Source of the DNA: Agrobacterium larrymoorei
Lineage (GTDB): Bacteria; Pseudomonadota; Alphaproteobacteria; Rhizobiales; Rhizobiaceae
Assembly (NCBI RefSeq): GCF_013322225.1
Contig: NZ_JAAMFB010000012.1
Location: forward strand, 1 to 64,000
Direction: 5' to 3'
Length of the DNA: 64,000 bases
Position numbers and translations under genes: made by a program. How positions within the stretch are numbered: position 1 is the stretch's first letter; each line of letters opens with the position of its first letter. Below the pieces are notes generated by a model. It made no database searches. It had not been told where the DNA came from and saw only the letters and a program-made list of their open reading frames with translations. Shown in pieces: positions 1-9,791 of the stretch.

Positions 1-497
1 CGGCACACGTGGACGCTTCTACAATGTCGTTGACCTGGTTAACCGGCTGGAAACAGAGACACGCAACGGCAAGCAAGGTCGGATGGCCGATTACCTTACG
101 CGCCTCGACTTCATCATCCTCGATGAACTCGGCTATCTGCCGTTCGCGCAGGCCGGAGGTCAGCTCCTGTTCCACCTGATCAGCAGGCTCTACGAGCGTA
201 CCTCTATCATCGTCACGACAAACCTTGCTTTCGGTGAATGGCCGTCGGTGTTTGGCGATGCGAAGATGACAACCGCACTCCTCGACCGTCTCACCCATCA
301 CTGCGAAATCGTGGAAACCGGAAACGAATCTTGGCGCTTCAAAAACCGCTCTCAAAGCTAAAGCCGAAGATACCCATCACCCACACCTGGCCTACCCTCT
401 GCAACCCCGGCCAGCGCCGGGCAGGCCAAGCGCTGATCGCATACAGGGGGTCAAAATTGGATAAGTAAAAGGGGTGAATGTTCGGTGCTGATTGACA
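1..497 (+). mobile_element. IS21-family insertion sequence, right-hand part (cut by window start)
   Basis: This stretch carries the 3' part of an istB gene followed by a non-coding end with two similar blocks, one beginning GGGGGTCAAAATTGG near 447 and one beginning GGGGTGAATGTTCGG near 473. Repeated blocks of this kind at the end are typical of IS21 elements, where they are thought to bind the transposase. The likely terminus is the GCTGATTGACA ending at 497, because a sequence of group II intron character starts right after it. The left end and istA lie outside the window, so completeness cannot be judged. Confidence 0.7.
2..361 (+). CDS. istB: IS21-family ATP-binding helper protein IstB, C-terminal part
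   Basis: The open frame is continuous with the window start and ends at 361, so only the last 119 or so residues are present. It reads [14 protein letters not shown], then the Walker-B-like segment [13 protein letters not shown], then the sensor-like block [13 protein letters not shown], all characteristic of the AAA+ IstB helper. Established knowledge: IstB works with the DDE transposase IstA to choose target sites and activate transposition. An internal start at 83 exists, but the family alignment continues upstream of it, so it is not the real start. No frameshift is visible in the part seen. Confidence 0.85.
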   Translation, partial: GTRGRFYNVVDLVNRLETETRNGKQGRMADYLTRLDFIILDELGYLPFAQAGGQLLFHLISRLYERTSIIVTTNLAFGEWPSVFGDAKMTTALLDRLTHHCEIVETGNESWRFKNRSQS

Positions 498-952
498 CTG
501 AAGTATTGGAAGGTTGAGGAACACGAACCGGTTAACCCGCATCTGAGGGCTGAAATGTCGCCTTCGCCTACACGGCTTAACAGGCGGAATGCTGATGAAG
601 CTGCCGGACACGTAAGTCGGCGGCATCCGAATACGGGCGTATATGTAGGTCGCCCGCATGGGGTCATGGGGAGAATGCAGCCAGACCATGGCATCGGCAT
701 CGACTTGCGGAACGCAAGGGAAAAGACTGCGACCGGCAACCTCACCAATACGCTGACGTCCAGCATATGAACGAGGGAAGGCATGATGGAATGATAACGA
801 AGTCTTGCGTCGCAAGCGAGTTGACCCTGATGTCCATCATGTTGGCGGAGTTCCCGTAGTAGTTCGGGATGGGGAAAGCCCATCACATGGCGAAGGGGAA
901 CAGTTCAAACTGCTTGAAGTGCAAACTATCTGACCAAGCGAGGTGAAGACCT

Positions 953-2482
953 TTGATAATCAGTGAAATGCAGCACAAGCTCGCAACATGGGCCGAGAGC
1001 GATCCAAACCGACGGTTTGATCGGCTTCTTCGGCTGATTGCCAATAGGGAATGGCTTGCCGAGGCTGCTCGGATGGTTCTGGCGTCAAGCGGCGCACGAA
1101 CGCCGGGCATCGACGGAATGGATAAGCAAAGGCTTCAGGTCAAACTGGATCAGCATCTGGACGACCTGCGGACAAGCCTGCTGGAGGAGACCTATCGCCC
1201 CCAGCCGGTCAAGCGCATCTATATCCCGAAATCAAACGGCAAGCTACGACCACTGGGTATTCCGACCCTGACGGATCGCATTGTCCAACGCGCCATGCTG
1301 ATGGCCATGGAGCCAATCTGGGAGAGCGATTTCCATCGTTTATCCTATGGCTTCCGGCCGGAACGGAGCGTGCATCATGCCGTCCGCACCGTGAGGATAC
1401 AGCTTCAGGATGGTGCCGACACGACGAGGGGCCGCTGGATCATCGAAGGTGATTTGGCCAGCTACTTCGACACGGTCCATCACCGGCTGCTTCTGAAATG
1501 CGTGCGGCGACGTGTGCAGGACGGACGGTTCGTCGATCTACTCTATCGGTTCTTGAAAGCAGGCCACATCGACTGTGGCCTGTTTACGGCCTCAAGCGAG
1601 GGTGTCCCGCAAGGTGGCGTTCTGTCACCGCTACTGTCCAACATCATGCTCCACGAGTTTGATATGTGGCTGGAGGCGAAATACCTGAACAAGAAGGCCC
1701 GCAAGGATCGCTGGGCATGGAACTTCGGCATCCAGCAGGGCCGCCCCATCACGGTTCGCGAGAACCGGCAATGGAAACCGGCTGTTGCCTATTGCCGATA
1801 CGCTGACGACTTTGTCGTGATCGTAAAAGGAATCAGAGCTCAGGCAGAGGAAATCCGCGAAGAATGCCGGGCGTTTCTGGAAGGTGAGTTGAAGTTGACG
1901 CTGAACATGGAAAAGACCCATGTCACACACGTCAATGACGGCTTCGTCTTTCTGGGGCACCGGATCATCCGCAAGCGTGGGGCGCATGGACGGATGTCCA
2001 TCGTCACGACGATACCCAAGGAAAAGGCCAAGGGGTTTGTCCGCAAGCTCACCGAAACCCTTTCCGGTAATCATAGTGTCAGCACGGTCGACATGATCGC
2101 CGACCTGAACCGCCAATTGGCGGGATGGGCGGCGTTCTACAAGTTCACCGACTTCACGGCGTACGTCTTCCGGCGCATCGACCATGTCGTGTTTTGGAAA
2201 CTGGCGCATTGGCTGGGACACAAGTACCGATCTCGCATCAAACCCTTGATGCGGAAATGGTTCAGGGTCCCGGAACTGGGCAAGGCCAAAACCTGGCTCG
2301 TGTTTGGTCGCAATGAACGCGGCGACCCTGTCGGGAAAGCGCTGCAACGGCTTGTCTCAAGCCCCAAAGCGCAATTCCGGTGGCGCAATCCGGAGAGAAA
2401 CCCATACATCTTCCGGCTTGAAGACCGCAGTACCGTTACGTCGCACTACCATGACGTTGCTATGGCCATGGGCCAAGCTTGA
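953..2482 (+). CDS. ltrA: Group II intron reverse transcriptase/maturase
   Basis: A 509-residue protein starting with TTG at 953, preceded by GAGGTGAAG. The reverse transcriptase blocks are intact: PKSNGKLRPLGIPT near residue 90, GFRPERSVHHA near 135, the SEGVPQGGVLSPLLSN block near 215, and the catalytic CRYADDFVV near 285. Domain X (maturase) is seen as GWAAFYKFTDFTAYVFRRID near 390. I see no Cys-rich HNH endonuclease at the C-terminus, so this is probably an endonuclease-minus intron protein, which retrohomes at replication forks in known cases. Such proteins bind their own intron RNA to promote splicing and then reverse-transcribe it into DNA. The frame is complete. Confidence 0.95.
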   Translation: MIISEMQHKLATWAESDPNRRFDRLLRLIANREWLAEAARMVLASSGARTPGIDGMDKQRLQVKLDQHLDDLRTSLLEETYRPQPVKRIYIPKSNGKLRPLGIPTLTDRIVQRAMLMAMEPIWESDFHRLSYGFRPERSVHHAVRTVRIQLQDGADTTRGRWIIEGDLASYFDTVHHRLLLKCVRRRVQDGRFVDLLYRFLKAGHIDCGLFTASSEGVPQGGVLSPLLSNIMLHEFDMWLEAKYLNKKARKDRWAWNFGIQQGRPITVRENRQWKPAVAYCRYADDFVVIVKGIRAQAEEIREECRAFLEGELKLTLNMEKTHVTHVNDGFVFLGHRIIRKRGAHGRMSIVTTIPKEKAKGFVRKLTETLSGNHSVSTVDMIADLNRQLAGWAAFYKFTDFTAYVFRRIDHVVFWKLAHWLGHKYRSRIKPLMRKWFRVPELGKAKTWLVFGRNERGDPVGKALQRLVSSPKAQFRWRNPERNPYIFRLEDRSTVTSHYHDVAMAMGQA

Positions 2483-2487
2483 ATAGA

Positions 2488-2556
2488 GAGCCGTATGCGC
2501 TGAAAGGTGCACGTACGGTTCGGGGAGGAGAAGCGCATCCGCGCTTCTTACTCCAC
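2488..2556 (+). ncRNA. Group II intron catalytic domains V and VI
   Basis: Domain V is 2488-2521, a 34-base hairpin with a GAAA-type loop (GAGCCGTATGCGC paired with the GTGCACGTACGGTTC arm) and the catalytic AGC triad near its 5' side. Domain VI follows at about 2522-2556, with stem arms GGAG/CTCC and GAAGCGC/GCGCTTC and an unpaired A in CTTACTCC that would serve as the branch point. The match to the family consensus is strong, so this end of the intron seems intact. Confidence 0.85.
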
Positions 2557-3080
2557 TCGCGACCTGGCAAGGTTTCGTCTACGTGGCCTTTGTCATCGAC
2601 GTTTTTGCCCGGCGCATCGTTGGCTGGCGGGCGAGCCGGACGGCACATGCGAGCTTCGTCCTCGATGCCCTTGAACAGGCACTTCATGATCGGCGTCCCG
2701 CTCATGGAGGTGGCCTCGTGCATCACTCGGATCGCGGCGTCCAATACGTGTCCATTCGGTACTCCGAGCGGTTGGCAGAAGCTGGCATTGAGCCTTCTGT
2801 CGGAAGTGTCGGCGACAGTTACGACAACGCCCTCGCCGAAACGATCAACGGTCTCTACAAGGCCGAGGTCATCCATCGGCGCGGGCCATGGAGGAACTTC
2901 GAAGCGGTCGAATTCGCCACTTTGGAATGGGTCGACTGGTTCAACCACCGGCGCCTCCTGGAACCCATCGGAAACATAACGCCAGCCGAAGCTGAAGAGC
3001 GGTATTACGCCATGCTGGACGAGGCAGCAATGGCCGCATAACTTATACGAAATGGCCTCCGGCAAACCCGGTGCGGTTCA
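2557..3080 (+). mobile_element. IS3-family insertion sequence, 3' remnant
   Basis: IS3-type transposase codons start directly after the intron and end in a non-coding tail finishing with GGTGCGGTTCA at 3080, which reads as TGAACCGC on the other strand, a common IS3-family terminal repeat. No 5' part of the element is seen on the far side of the intron, where IS21 sequence lies instead. The element is therefore a 3' fragment and cannot move by itself. Confidence 0.8.
2559..3041 (+). pseudogene. IS3-family transposase OrfB, C-terminal fragment
   Basis: The frame from the intron edge reads ATWQGFVYVAFVIDVFARR, then VHHSDRGVQYVS with the second catalytic Asp, then GSVGDSYDNALAETINGLYK with the catalytic Glu. 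These are the DDE integrase-core motifs of IS3 transposases. The first catalytic Asp, normally in a DLTYV-like motif just upstream, is missing because the sequence is cut at the intron border. The fragment is thus an inactive remnant. A GTG at 2583 could give a short product, but it would lack one of the three catalytic residues. Confidence 0.85.
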
Positions 3081-3472
3081 TAGCGCCTACAATGACCATT
3101 GCCAAAATACATGCGGCGTGTGTCGAGCGATTTGGCGATAAAGCGCCGTCCGCCTCATCCATTTTCCGATTTATCGACAAAATGCGCGGCGGAGCGAGAC
3201 CATAAAGCGTTCACTGGACGTTGTTCGATCTTGCTGAAATGAACCGCATAATGATGAATGTTGTCGGAAATTGTCGGATAAATTCCGGCCTAAAGCCCTG
3301 TATTCCAGCTTATCTATAACAAGTACAGTCGTCGTATTTTTTGCCCCGATGCCTAAGTTATGCAGGCCGGTGACACCGGCACCCTTTGCTGCTAAGGCGT
3401 GAGCCAGTTTTTAGTGATACCAATACGCCGGTGTTATGCGGATCGGTTATTCTGGCATTTGAGGAAAATGAA
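3081..3472. other. Intergenic region between the mobile mosaic and kdsA
   Basis: No gene is recognised in these 392 bases. There is a perfect palindrome, GCCGGTG-A-CACCGGC, at 3366-3380, and a second GCCGGTG at about 3429. The region presumably carries the kdsA promoter, but I cannot point to convincing -35 and -10 boxes. In related genomes pyrG often lies upstream of kdsA; it is not visible here. Confidence 0.5.
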
Positions 3473-4321
3473 ATGGGTATGAAGAACAATCTGAAGGTCG
3501 TTGCGGGTGAGGGTGCTGGCGTTGTCTCCTTCTCCAATTCCGAGCGTTTTTCGCTGATTGCCGGTCCCTGCCAGATGGAGAGCCGCGATCATGCCTTCAT
3601 GATCGCCGGGACGCTGAAAGAGCTTTGCGAGAAGCTTGGCGTCGGGCTGGTCTACAAGTCTTCTTTCGATAAGGCCAACCGCACGTCGCTTTCCGGCCAG
3701 CGCGGCATCGGGCTTGAGAAGGCCATGGAAATCTTTGCCGATCTCAAGAAAGAGTTCGGTTTTCCGGTTTTGACAGACATCCACACGGAAGAGCAGTGCG
3801 CAATCGTCGCCGAGACCGTCGATATTCTGCAAATTCCGGCCTTCCTCAGCCGCCAGACGGATCTTCTCGTTGCAGCGGCAAAGACCGGTCGCGTGATCAA
3901 CGTCAAGAAGGGGCAATTCCTCGCCCCCTGGGACATGAAAAACGTGCTTGTGAAGCTTAATGAGAGCGGTAATCCCAACGTGCTTCTGTGCGAACGAGGC
4001 GCGTCCTTCGGTTACAACACGCTTGTTTCGGACATGCGTTCGCTGCCGATCATGGCTTCGCTCGGCGCACCGGTCGTTTTCGATGCCACGCATTCCGTCC
4101 AGCAGCCGGGCGGGCAGGGTGGTTCTTCGGGCGGCCAGCGCGAGTTCGTGGAGACGCTGGCTCGTGCCGCAGTGGCGGTTGGGGTGGGTGGCCTCTTTAT
4201 CGAGACCCATGAAGATCCTGACAACGCGCCGTCTGACGGTCCAAACATGGTGCATTTGAAGGACATGCCAAGGCTTCTGGAAAAACTGCTGGCCTTCGAT
4301 GCAATTACCAAAGCGGCCTGA
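3473..4321 (+). CDS. kdsA: 3-deoxy-8-phosphooctulonate (KDO-8-P) synthase
   Basis: Condenses phosphoenolpyruvate with arabinose 5-phosphate to make KDO-8-phosphate, the precursor of the inner-core sugar of lipopolysaccharide, in the cytoplasm. The 282-residue protein shows [11 protein letters not shown] near residue 27, [12 protein letters not shown] near 58, [13 protein letters not shown] near 95 and [12 protein letters not shown] near 198, all family hallmarks. The start is set at the ATG at 3473, preceded by GAGG at 3461-3464, because an earlier in-frame start at 3386 would add 29 residues not expected in KdsA. The next gene on this strand is eno, which makes its substrate PEP; the two lie 220 bases apart. 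Confidence 0.95.
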   Translation: MGMKNNLKVVAGEGAGVVSFSNSERFSLIAGPCQMESRDHAFMIAGTLKELCEKLGVGLVYKSSFDKANRTSLSGQRGIGLEKAMEIFADLKKEFGFPVLTDIHTEEQCAIVAETVDILQIPAFLSRQTDLLVAAAKTGRVINVKKGQFLAPWDMKNVLVKLNESGNPNVLLCERGASFGYNTLVSDMRSLPIMASLGAPVVFDATHSVQQPGGQGGSSGGQREFVETLARAAVAVGVGGLFIETHEDPDNAPSDGPNMVHLKDMPRLLEKLLAFDAITKAA

Positions 4322-4351
4322 TTTGGTCCCAATCGATTTTTATGCTTCAGG

Positions 4352-4373
4352 CGACGCTTCGAACGGAGCGTCG
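4352..4373 (+). terminator. Possible terminator after kdsA
   Basis: A hairpin with arms CGACGCT and AGCGTCG lies 30 bases after the kdsA stop. The following bases (TCATTGTAATTTC) form only a weak U-tract, so termination may be partial. Confidence 0.4.
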
Positions 4374-4511
4374 TCATTGTAATTTCTTGCGCTTCGTCTA
4401 CAGCGAAACGGCAAGTTCATCCGAGTCGTCTTTGTGTAATCGTTTTATGCCGCATAAGCCTTGAAAACCGGCTTCACAGTTTTCTTGATGCGCTCTAAGA
4501 CAGGCGACTGA

Positions 4512-5816
<1,305 letters not shown>

Positions 5817-5840
5817 TAAAGCTGGACGATTGATAAAAGT

Positions 5841-5862
5841 AAGGCCCGCTTTTGCGGGCCTT
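5841..5862 (+). terminator. Rho-independent terminator of eno
   Basis: Arms AAGGCCCGC and GCGGGCCTT enclose a TTTT loop, starting 25 bases after the eno stop. The downstream T-richness is modest (TTATGCATTTTGG). Confidence 0.75.
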
Positions 5863-5913
5863 ATGCATTTTGGAATAGAATTATACGCCGATGCGGACGG
5901 TATAGACCCGCTA

Positions 5914-6138
5914 TTACGGAGTAGTCGGGGCCTGTGCCGGTGCGTTAGGTGCAGGCGTTGCCGGAGCCGGAGCTGGCGTTGACGGCGCAGGTGTCGCTGG
6001 CGCTGGTGTGGCGGGCTCGGTCGTCGTGGCAGGCGGCGTTGTCGACGTGCTCGTTGTTCTCGAGCCGGTCATAAAGTAGGCGATCGCCAGAATGACGACG
6101 ATGGCTGCGATGACGATAGTCACGGTACGATTATTCAT
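5914..6138 (-). CDS. Small membrane-anchored Pro/Ala/Thr-rich protein
   Basis: A 74-residue protein starting MNNRTVTIVIAAIVV, with one hydrophobic segment (about residues 5-22) and then a tail made almost only of Pro, Ala and Thr, in repeats such as PATPAPATPAP. I would place the N-terminus in the inner membrane and the low-complexity tail in the periplasm. The start at 6138 is chosen because GGGAGGA lies just before it; an upstream in-frame ATG at 6225 has no such site. A perfect 7-base inverted repeat, ACCACAT-AAGA-ATGTGGT (6188-6205), lies about 50 bases upstream and could be an operator. No function is recognised. Confidence 0.65.
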   Translation of the reverse strand: MNNRTVTIVIAAIVVILAIAYFMTGSRTTSTSTTPPATTTEPATPAPATPAPSTPAPAPATPAPNAPAQAPTTP

Positions 6139-6431
6139 GAGTGCTTCCTCCCAAATCACCCCTTGCCGAAAACCGGCAAATGGGATGACCACATAAGAAT
6201 GTGGTATCAGCGTGATTGGTTTCAACCGGGAAGATTATTAGCGCTTGGGAATACTGTTTTCGCTCAACTTCAGGCGGGAAAAATGGATGTGAAATGATCA
6301 CGCAATGAGCGAATTGATAGCGTCTTTCTTTGCCAGAACGTCACGCGAATGTTCGGCGCGACAAGAAAACCAACACGACTGACATGCTGGTTTAGGAAAA
6401 TCTTATAATCTATTGAAATCTTACCGATAAG

Positions 6432-6507
6432 TGGTGAGAGCGCAGGGATTCGAACCCTGGACCTACTGATTAAAAGTCAGTTGCTCTACCGGCTGAGCTA
6501 CGCTCTC
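6432..6507 (-). tRNA. tRNA-Lys (anticodon TTT)
   Basis: On the reverse strand the acceptor arm GAGAGCG pairs with CGCTCTC; the D-arm (GCTCAGCCGGTAGAGC), the anticodon loop CTTTTAA with TTT, and a T-arm with GGTTCGAATC are all present. CCA is encoded at 6432-6434. The molecule is 76 bases including CCA. Confidence 0.96.
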
Positions 6508-6691
6508 CCGTTCGTCGGGCGAAGCGCCCTGCGGAAGTGGGCGGAACATATTTAGAGGGGCGTCTGCGGTCAACCCATAAAAACAGGAATATTTCATCTT
6601 CCCGCGTTTTTTTGTCGCGACCGCAAAAAGGTGATTGGTCGTAAGGGGTTGGTGGCGGTACAAGGCGGCGTAAACCTTGCGGAGTGCCTCC

Positions 6692-7438
6692 TTGTCCATC
6701 GCAGATATCTCTCTTCTCACAGCGCTGTTTGCCGGAGCTCTCTCGTTCCTTTCGCCCTGCGTGCTGCCGCTGGTGCCGCCCTATCTCTGCTATATGGCAG
6801 GGATTTCGGTGGAGCAGTTCAAGGACGAGCGTTTCGAGGCGAAACCGCAGGTCCGCAAAGCCGTGATGCTTGCCGCACTGTTTTTCACGCTCGGTTTCGC
6901 AACGGTATTCGTGGCGCTGGGTGCTGGTGCTTCGACGATCGGCATGGTGCTTCGACAGAACCTCGATATTCTTGCGAAGATCGGCGGCCTGATCATCATC
7001 CTGATGGGGTTGAACTTCCTCGGCGTTTTTCGGGTGGGGCTGTTTTCGCGCGAGGCGCGGTTTCAGGGCGGTGGAAAGCCAGCGACGCTTTCCGGTGCCT
7101 ATATCATGGGGTTGGCCTTTGCATTTGGCTGGACGCCTTGCATCGGGCCGGTGCTGGGGGCCATTCTCGGCGTTGCGGCTTCAAGAGAGACGGTTGGGGA
7201 TGGTGCGATGCTGCTTGCGGTCTATTCCGCGGGACTTGCCATACCGTTCTGGATTGCTGCGGCGTTTTCCGGCAGCTTCATGCGCTTTCTTGCCCGCTTC
7301 CGCCGTCATCTCGGCGTTGTGGAAAAGGTAATGGGCGTTTTGCTGGTTCTGACCGGCATCGCCTTCATGACCGGCTTTATTACCAATGTCGCAATCTGGT
7401 TTCAGGAGAGCTTTCCAATCCTGATGCAAATCGGCTAA
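6692..7438 (+). CDS. ccdA: Cytochrome c biogenesis protein CcdA
   Basis: Inner-membrane protein that moves reducing power from cytoplasmic thioredoxin to periplasmic thiol proteins, needed for cytochrome c maturation. The 248-residue protein has about six hydrophobic segments and the two conserved Cys motifs, LSPCVLPLVPPYLC near residue 20 and FGWTPCIGPVLG near residue 148. The start is the TTG at 6692, preceded by GGAG; another TTG at 6677 lacks a site. The next gene, an AEC carrier on the same strand, begins 34 bases after its stop, but no functional link is obvious. Confidence 0.92.
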   Translation: MSIADISLLTALFAGALSFLSPCVLPLVPPYLCYMAGISVEQFKDERFEAKPQVRKAVMLAALFFTLGFATVFVALGAGASTIGMVLRQNLDILAKIGGLIIILMGLNFLGVFRVGLFSREARFQGGGKPATLSGAYIMGLAFAFGWTPCIGPVLGAILGVAASRETVGDGAMLLAVYSAGLAIPFWIAAAFSGSFMRFLARFRRHLGVVEKVMGVLLVLTGIAFMTGFITNVAIWFQESFPILMQIG

Positions 7439-7472
7439 GCGGTTAAGCATCTGATCAGGGCGAGGGGAAGCC

Positions 7473-8417
7473 ATGGCCGAAATCGCCGGATTGCTGTTTC
7501 CGTTTTTCGGGCTGATTTTCATCGGCTATCTGGCCGCGCGTATCACCAAACAACCCGCGGAGGCGCTGGGTTGGCTCAACACTTTCATCATCTATGCGGC
7601 GCTGCCCGCTCTGTTCTTCAAGCTGGTGGCAAAGACACCGGTCGATCAATTGGCGCGAATGGATTTCGTGGCCTTAAGCCTCGTCGCGACCTATACGATT
7701 TTTACGCTGCTGTTTCTCATCGGCTATTTCGTTCGCCGTAACAGTCTGGCTGATTCGACGATCCAGAGCTTCGCGGGAAGCTACGGCAACATCGGCTATA
7801 TGGGGCCGGGGCTGGCGCTTTTGGCTTTTGGTGAAAAAGCTGCCGTTCCGGTGGCGCTGATCGTTTGTCTGGAAAACGCCACGCACTTCATCACCGCGCC
7901 AGCGCTCATGGCGATTGCTGGCGGCTACAAGCGGTCCCCCGTGAAGCTTGCGGGTGATGTTGCGCGAAAGGTTTTGACGCACCCGTTCATACTCTCTGTA
8001 ATTATCGGGTTTATAGCGGCCGTCGTCAGCTGGCAGCCGCCGCAGCCTGTGCAGCAACTGGTGGATTATCTGGCGCAGTCTGCAGCGCCATGTGCCCTGT
8101 TTGCCATGGGCGTGACGCTGGCTTTAAGGCCGCTAAAGCGCGTGCCGGTAGAAATCAGCTATATCGTTCCGGCGAAGCTGATTTTGCATCCGCTTCTGGC
8201 CTATTTCATCTTGTCGTCATTCGGGTCGTTCGATCCCCTATGGGTATCGAGCGCCGTGCTTCTGGCTGCACTTCCAACAGCGACGAATGTTTTCGTGATA
8301 GGCCAGCAATATCAGGTCTGGCAGGAGAGGGCGTCGGCGACGATCCTCATCTGCACCGTGCTGTCCGTTTTTACCGTGTCCGTGGTGCTTTATTTCATTC
8401 GCGCAATGAGCGTCTGA
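7473..8417 (+). CDS. AEC-family transporter (auxin efflux carrier / malonate-type)
   Basis: A 314-residue integral membrane protein with about ten hydrophobic stretches and the usual AEC opening FFGLIFIGYLAARIT. The central GSYGNIGYMGPGLAL matches the conserved mid-protein motif of this family, and PTATNVFVIGQQY lies in the second half. AEC members export or exchange small organic acids; the substrate cannot be predicted. AGGGGAAG precedes the ATG. The 3' end overlaps the convergent UbiH-like gene by 23 bases. Confidence 0.88.
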   Translation: MAEIAGLLFPFFGLIFIGYLAARITKQPAEALGWLNTFIIYAALPALFFKLVAKTPVDQLARMDFVALSLVATYTIFTLLFLIGYFVRRNSLADSTIQSFAGSYGNIGYMGPGLALLAFGEKAAVPVALIVCLENATHFITAPALMAIAGGYKRSPVKLAGDVARKVLTHPFILSVIIGFIAAVVSWQPPQPVQQLVDYLAQSAAPCALFAMGVTLALRPLKRVPVEISYIVPAKLILHPLLAYFILSSFGSFDPLWVSSAVLLAALPTATNVFVIGQQYQVWQERASATILICTVLSVFTVSVVLYFIRAMSV

Positions 8418-9609
8418 GGCTACCGGCCAGAAGCGAGGGCAGGGCCTTGATGCCGCGACCGGGCTCGATGCCTTCACGCATGACGAGGCCGCGCAACGGA
8501 CCGACGCCGCCCAGAACATGAAGGCCAGCGGCGCGCACCATCTGCATGGGCAGGAGGCTGGACAGCAGCGAACGGTTGAGAAGATCGACGCTGATTGAGC
8601 GGCTGACGACATCGGCGCGGCGGCGGCGGTCGAATTTAGAGCCTGCGTCTGAAGGTATCGCCCCGCCCGTCAGTGTTCCGAGAAGCTCTGTCAGCACGAT
8701 GATATCGCGCAGACTAAGGTTCAACCCCTGTGCGCCGATAGGCGGAAAGCCGTGGCCTGCTTCGCCGACCAGCGCCACGCGGCCAGCGCCGAAACGGTGC
8801 GCCGTCATGCTCGAAAGCGGCCATGTCTGTACGTTTTCCTCCACCGTCACGGTGCCAAGCATTGATTGCATGCGGTCTTCTACGCGGCGGCTCAACTCTT
8901 CAAGCGGAAGAGTTGCAAGCTCTGCGGCCTGCTCGGGCTTCACTACCCAGACAAGGCTGGAGCGGTTGCCCGGAAGCGGAACCTGCGTAAACGGACCGGT
9001 CGGTGTGTGAAATTCGGTAGAGACATTGCCGTGAGGGCGCGTGTGGGTGAAGTTCAAAACCAGTGCGGTTTGCGGGTATGACCAGTTCTTTACGCCGATT
9101 GCTGCCGCCTCGCGCACCCTGGATCTTCTGCCATCGGCACCAATCAGGAAGCTCGCGGAAATATGCTCGCCATCCGCAAGTGTCAGCGACACGTCGTGCT
9201 TGCCGATCTCGATATTCTCGGCAACGCCATTGATTACCGTTATGTTGTTTTCGTGAGAAACGGCATCAGAAAGTGCGTTCAGCAATGCGGTGTTCGGCAT
9301 GTTCCAGCCAAAGGCGTAAAGGCCGATTTCGGACGAACGAAAGGCAACGGTTGGCGCGCGTAGCAGCCGGTCGGTACCGTCGATGATCTGCATGGTAGAG
9401 AGGCGCGCGGCGGATGGTTCGATTTTGGACCAGAGTCCGAGCCGATCCATGAAGCGGATCGACTGGTCCATCAAAGCCGTGGTGCGATGGTCGACCTTAT
9501 CCGCCTTCGGTGCGATGAGTGCAACATTGCGGCCGGAACGCGCCAAGGCGATGGCGGCGATTTGCCCCGCAAGGCCAGCGCCGACGATGGCGATCTCGAA
9601 GTTTCTCAT
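8395..9609 (-). CDS. UbiH/UbiF-family FAD-dependent hydroxylase
   Basis: Flavoprotein monooxygenase of 404 residues, probably hydroxylating the ubiquinone ring. The N-terminus has the dinucleotide-binding motif IAIVGAGLAGQIAAIALA; FLIGADGRRSRVRE near residue 160 is the second FAD motif, and GRVALVGEAGHGFPPIGAQG near residue 280 is the third, with the following GLNLSLRDI typical of Ubi hydroxylases. Alphaproteobacteria use several related enzymes (UbiH, UbiF, UbiL, UbiM) with different ring positions, and I cannot tell which position this one acts on. Its 3' end overlaps the AEC gene. Confidence 0.88.
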   Translation of the reverse strand: MRNFEIAIVGAGLAGQIAAIALARSGRNVALIAPKADKVDHRTTALMDQSIRFMDRLGLWSKIEPSAARLSTMQIIDGTDRLLRAPTVAFRSSEIGLYAFGWNMPNTALLNALSDAVSHENNITVINGVAENIEIGKHDVSLTLADGEHISASFLIGADGRRSRVREAAAIGVKNWSYPQTALVLNFTHTRPHGNVSTEFHTPTGPFTQVPLPGNRSSLVWVVKPEQAAELATLPLEELSRRVEDRMQSMLGTVTVEENVQTWPLSSMTAHRFGAGRVALVGEAGHGFPPIGAQGLNLSLRDIIVLTELLGTLTGGAIPSDAGSKFDRRRRADVVSRSISVDLLNRSLLSSLLPMQMVRAAGLHVLGGVGPLRGLVMREGIEPGRGIKALPSLLAGSLRRSLRE

Positions 9610-9791
9610 CGTTCTGATCCATTCATGCTTTTCTTTCCCGAAAATATAAGGACTTTAGCCAGGGAAATCCAGCAGCCATCTGTGTCGCCAAGGCCATGAT
9701 GTTGATGCAAAATCCTTATTGTCGCGGGATAAGCCGCTGGGCGCGGTTGCAAAGAGCGCTGAATGGCCGCATACCGGAAAGGACCGAACGG

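Larger units (their letters stand above)
498..2556 (+). mobile_element. Group II intron with maturase gene, probably damaged at its 5' end
   Basis: About 450 bases of structured non-coding sequence precede a reverse transcriptase gene, and a clear domain V and domain VI follow it. This is the standard layout of a bacterial group II intron. The 3' end is placed at about 2556, after the domain VI stem and just before IS3 transposase codons resume. At the 5' end no GTGCG-type start motif is visible; intron-like sequence begins directly after the IS21 terminus near 497. I infer that the first bases were lost when the IS21 element inserted or recombined there, so the RNA may no longer splice. Confidence 0.75.
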
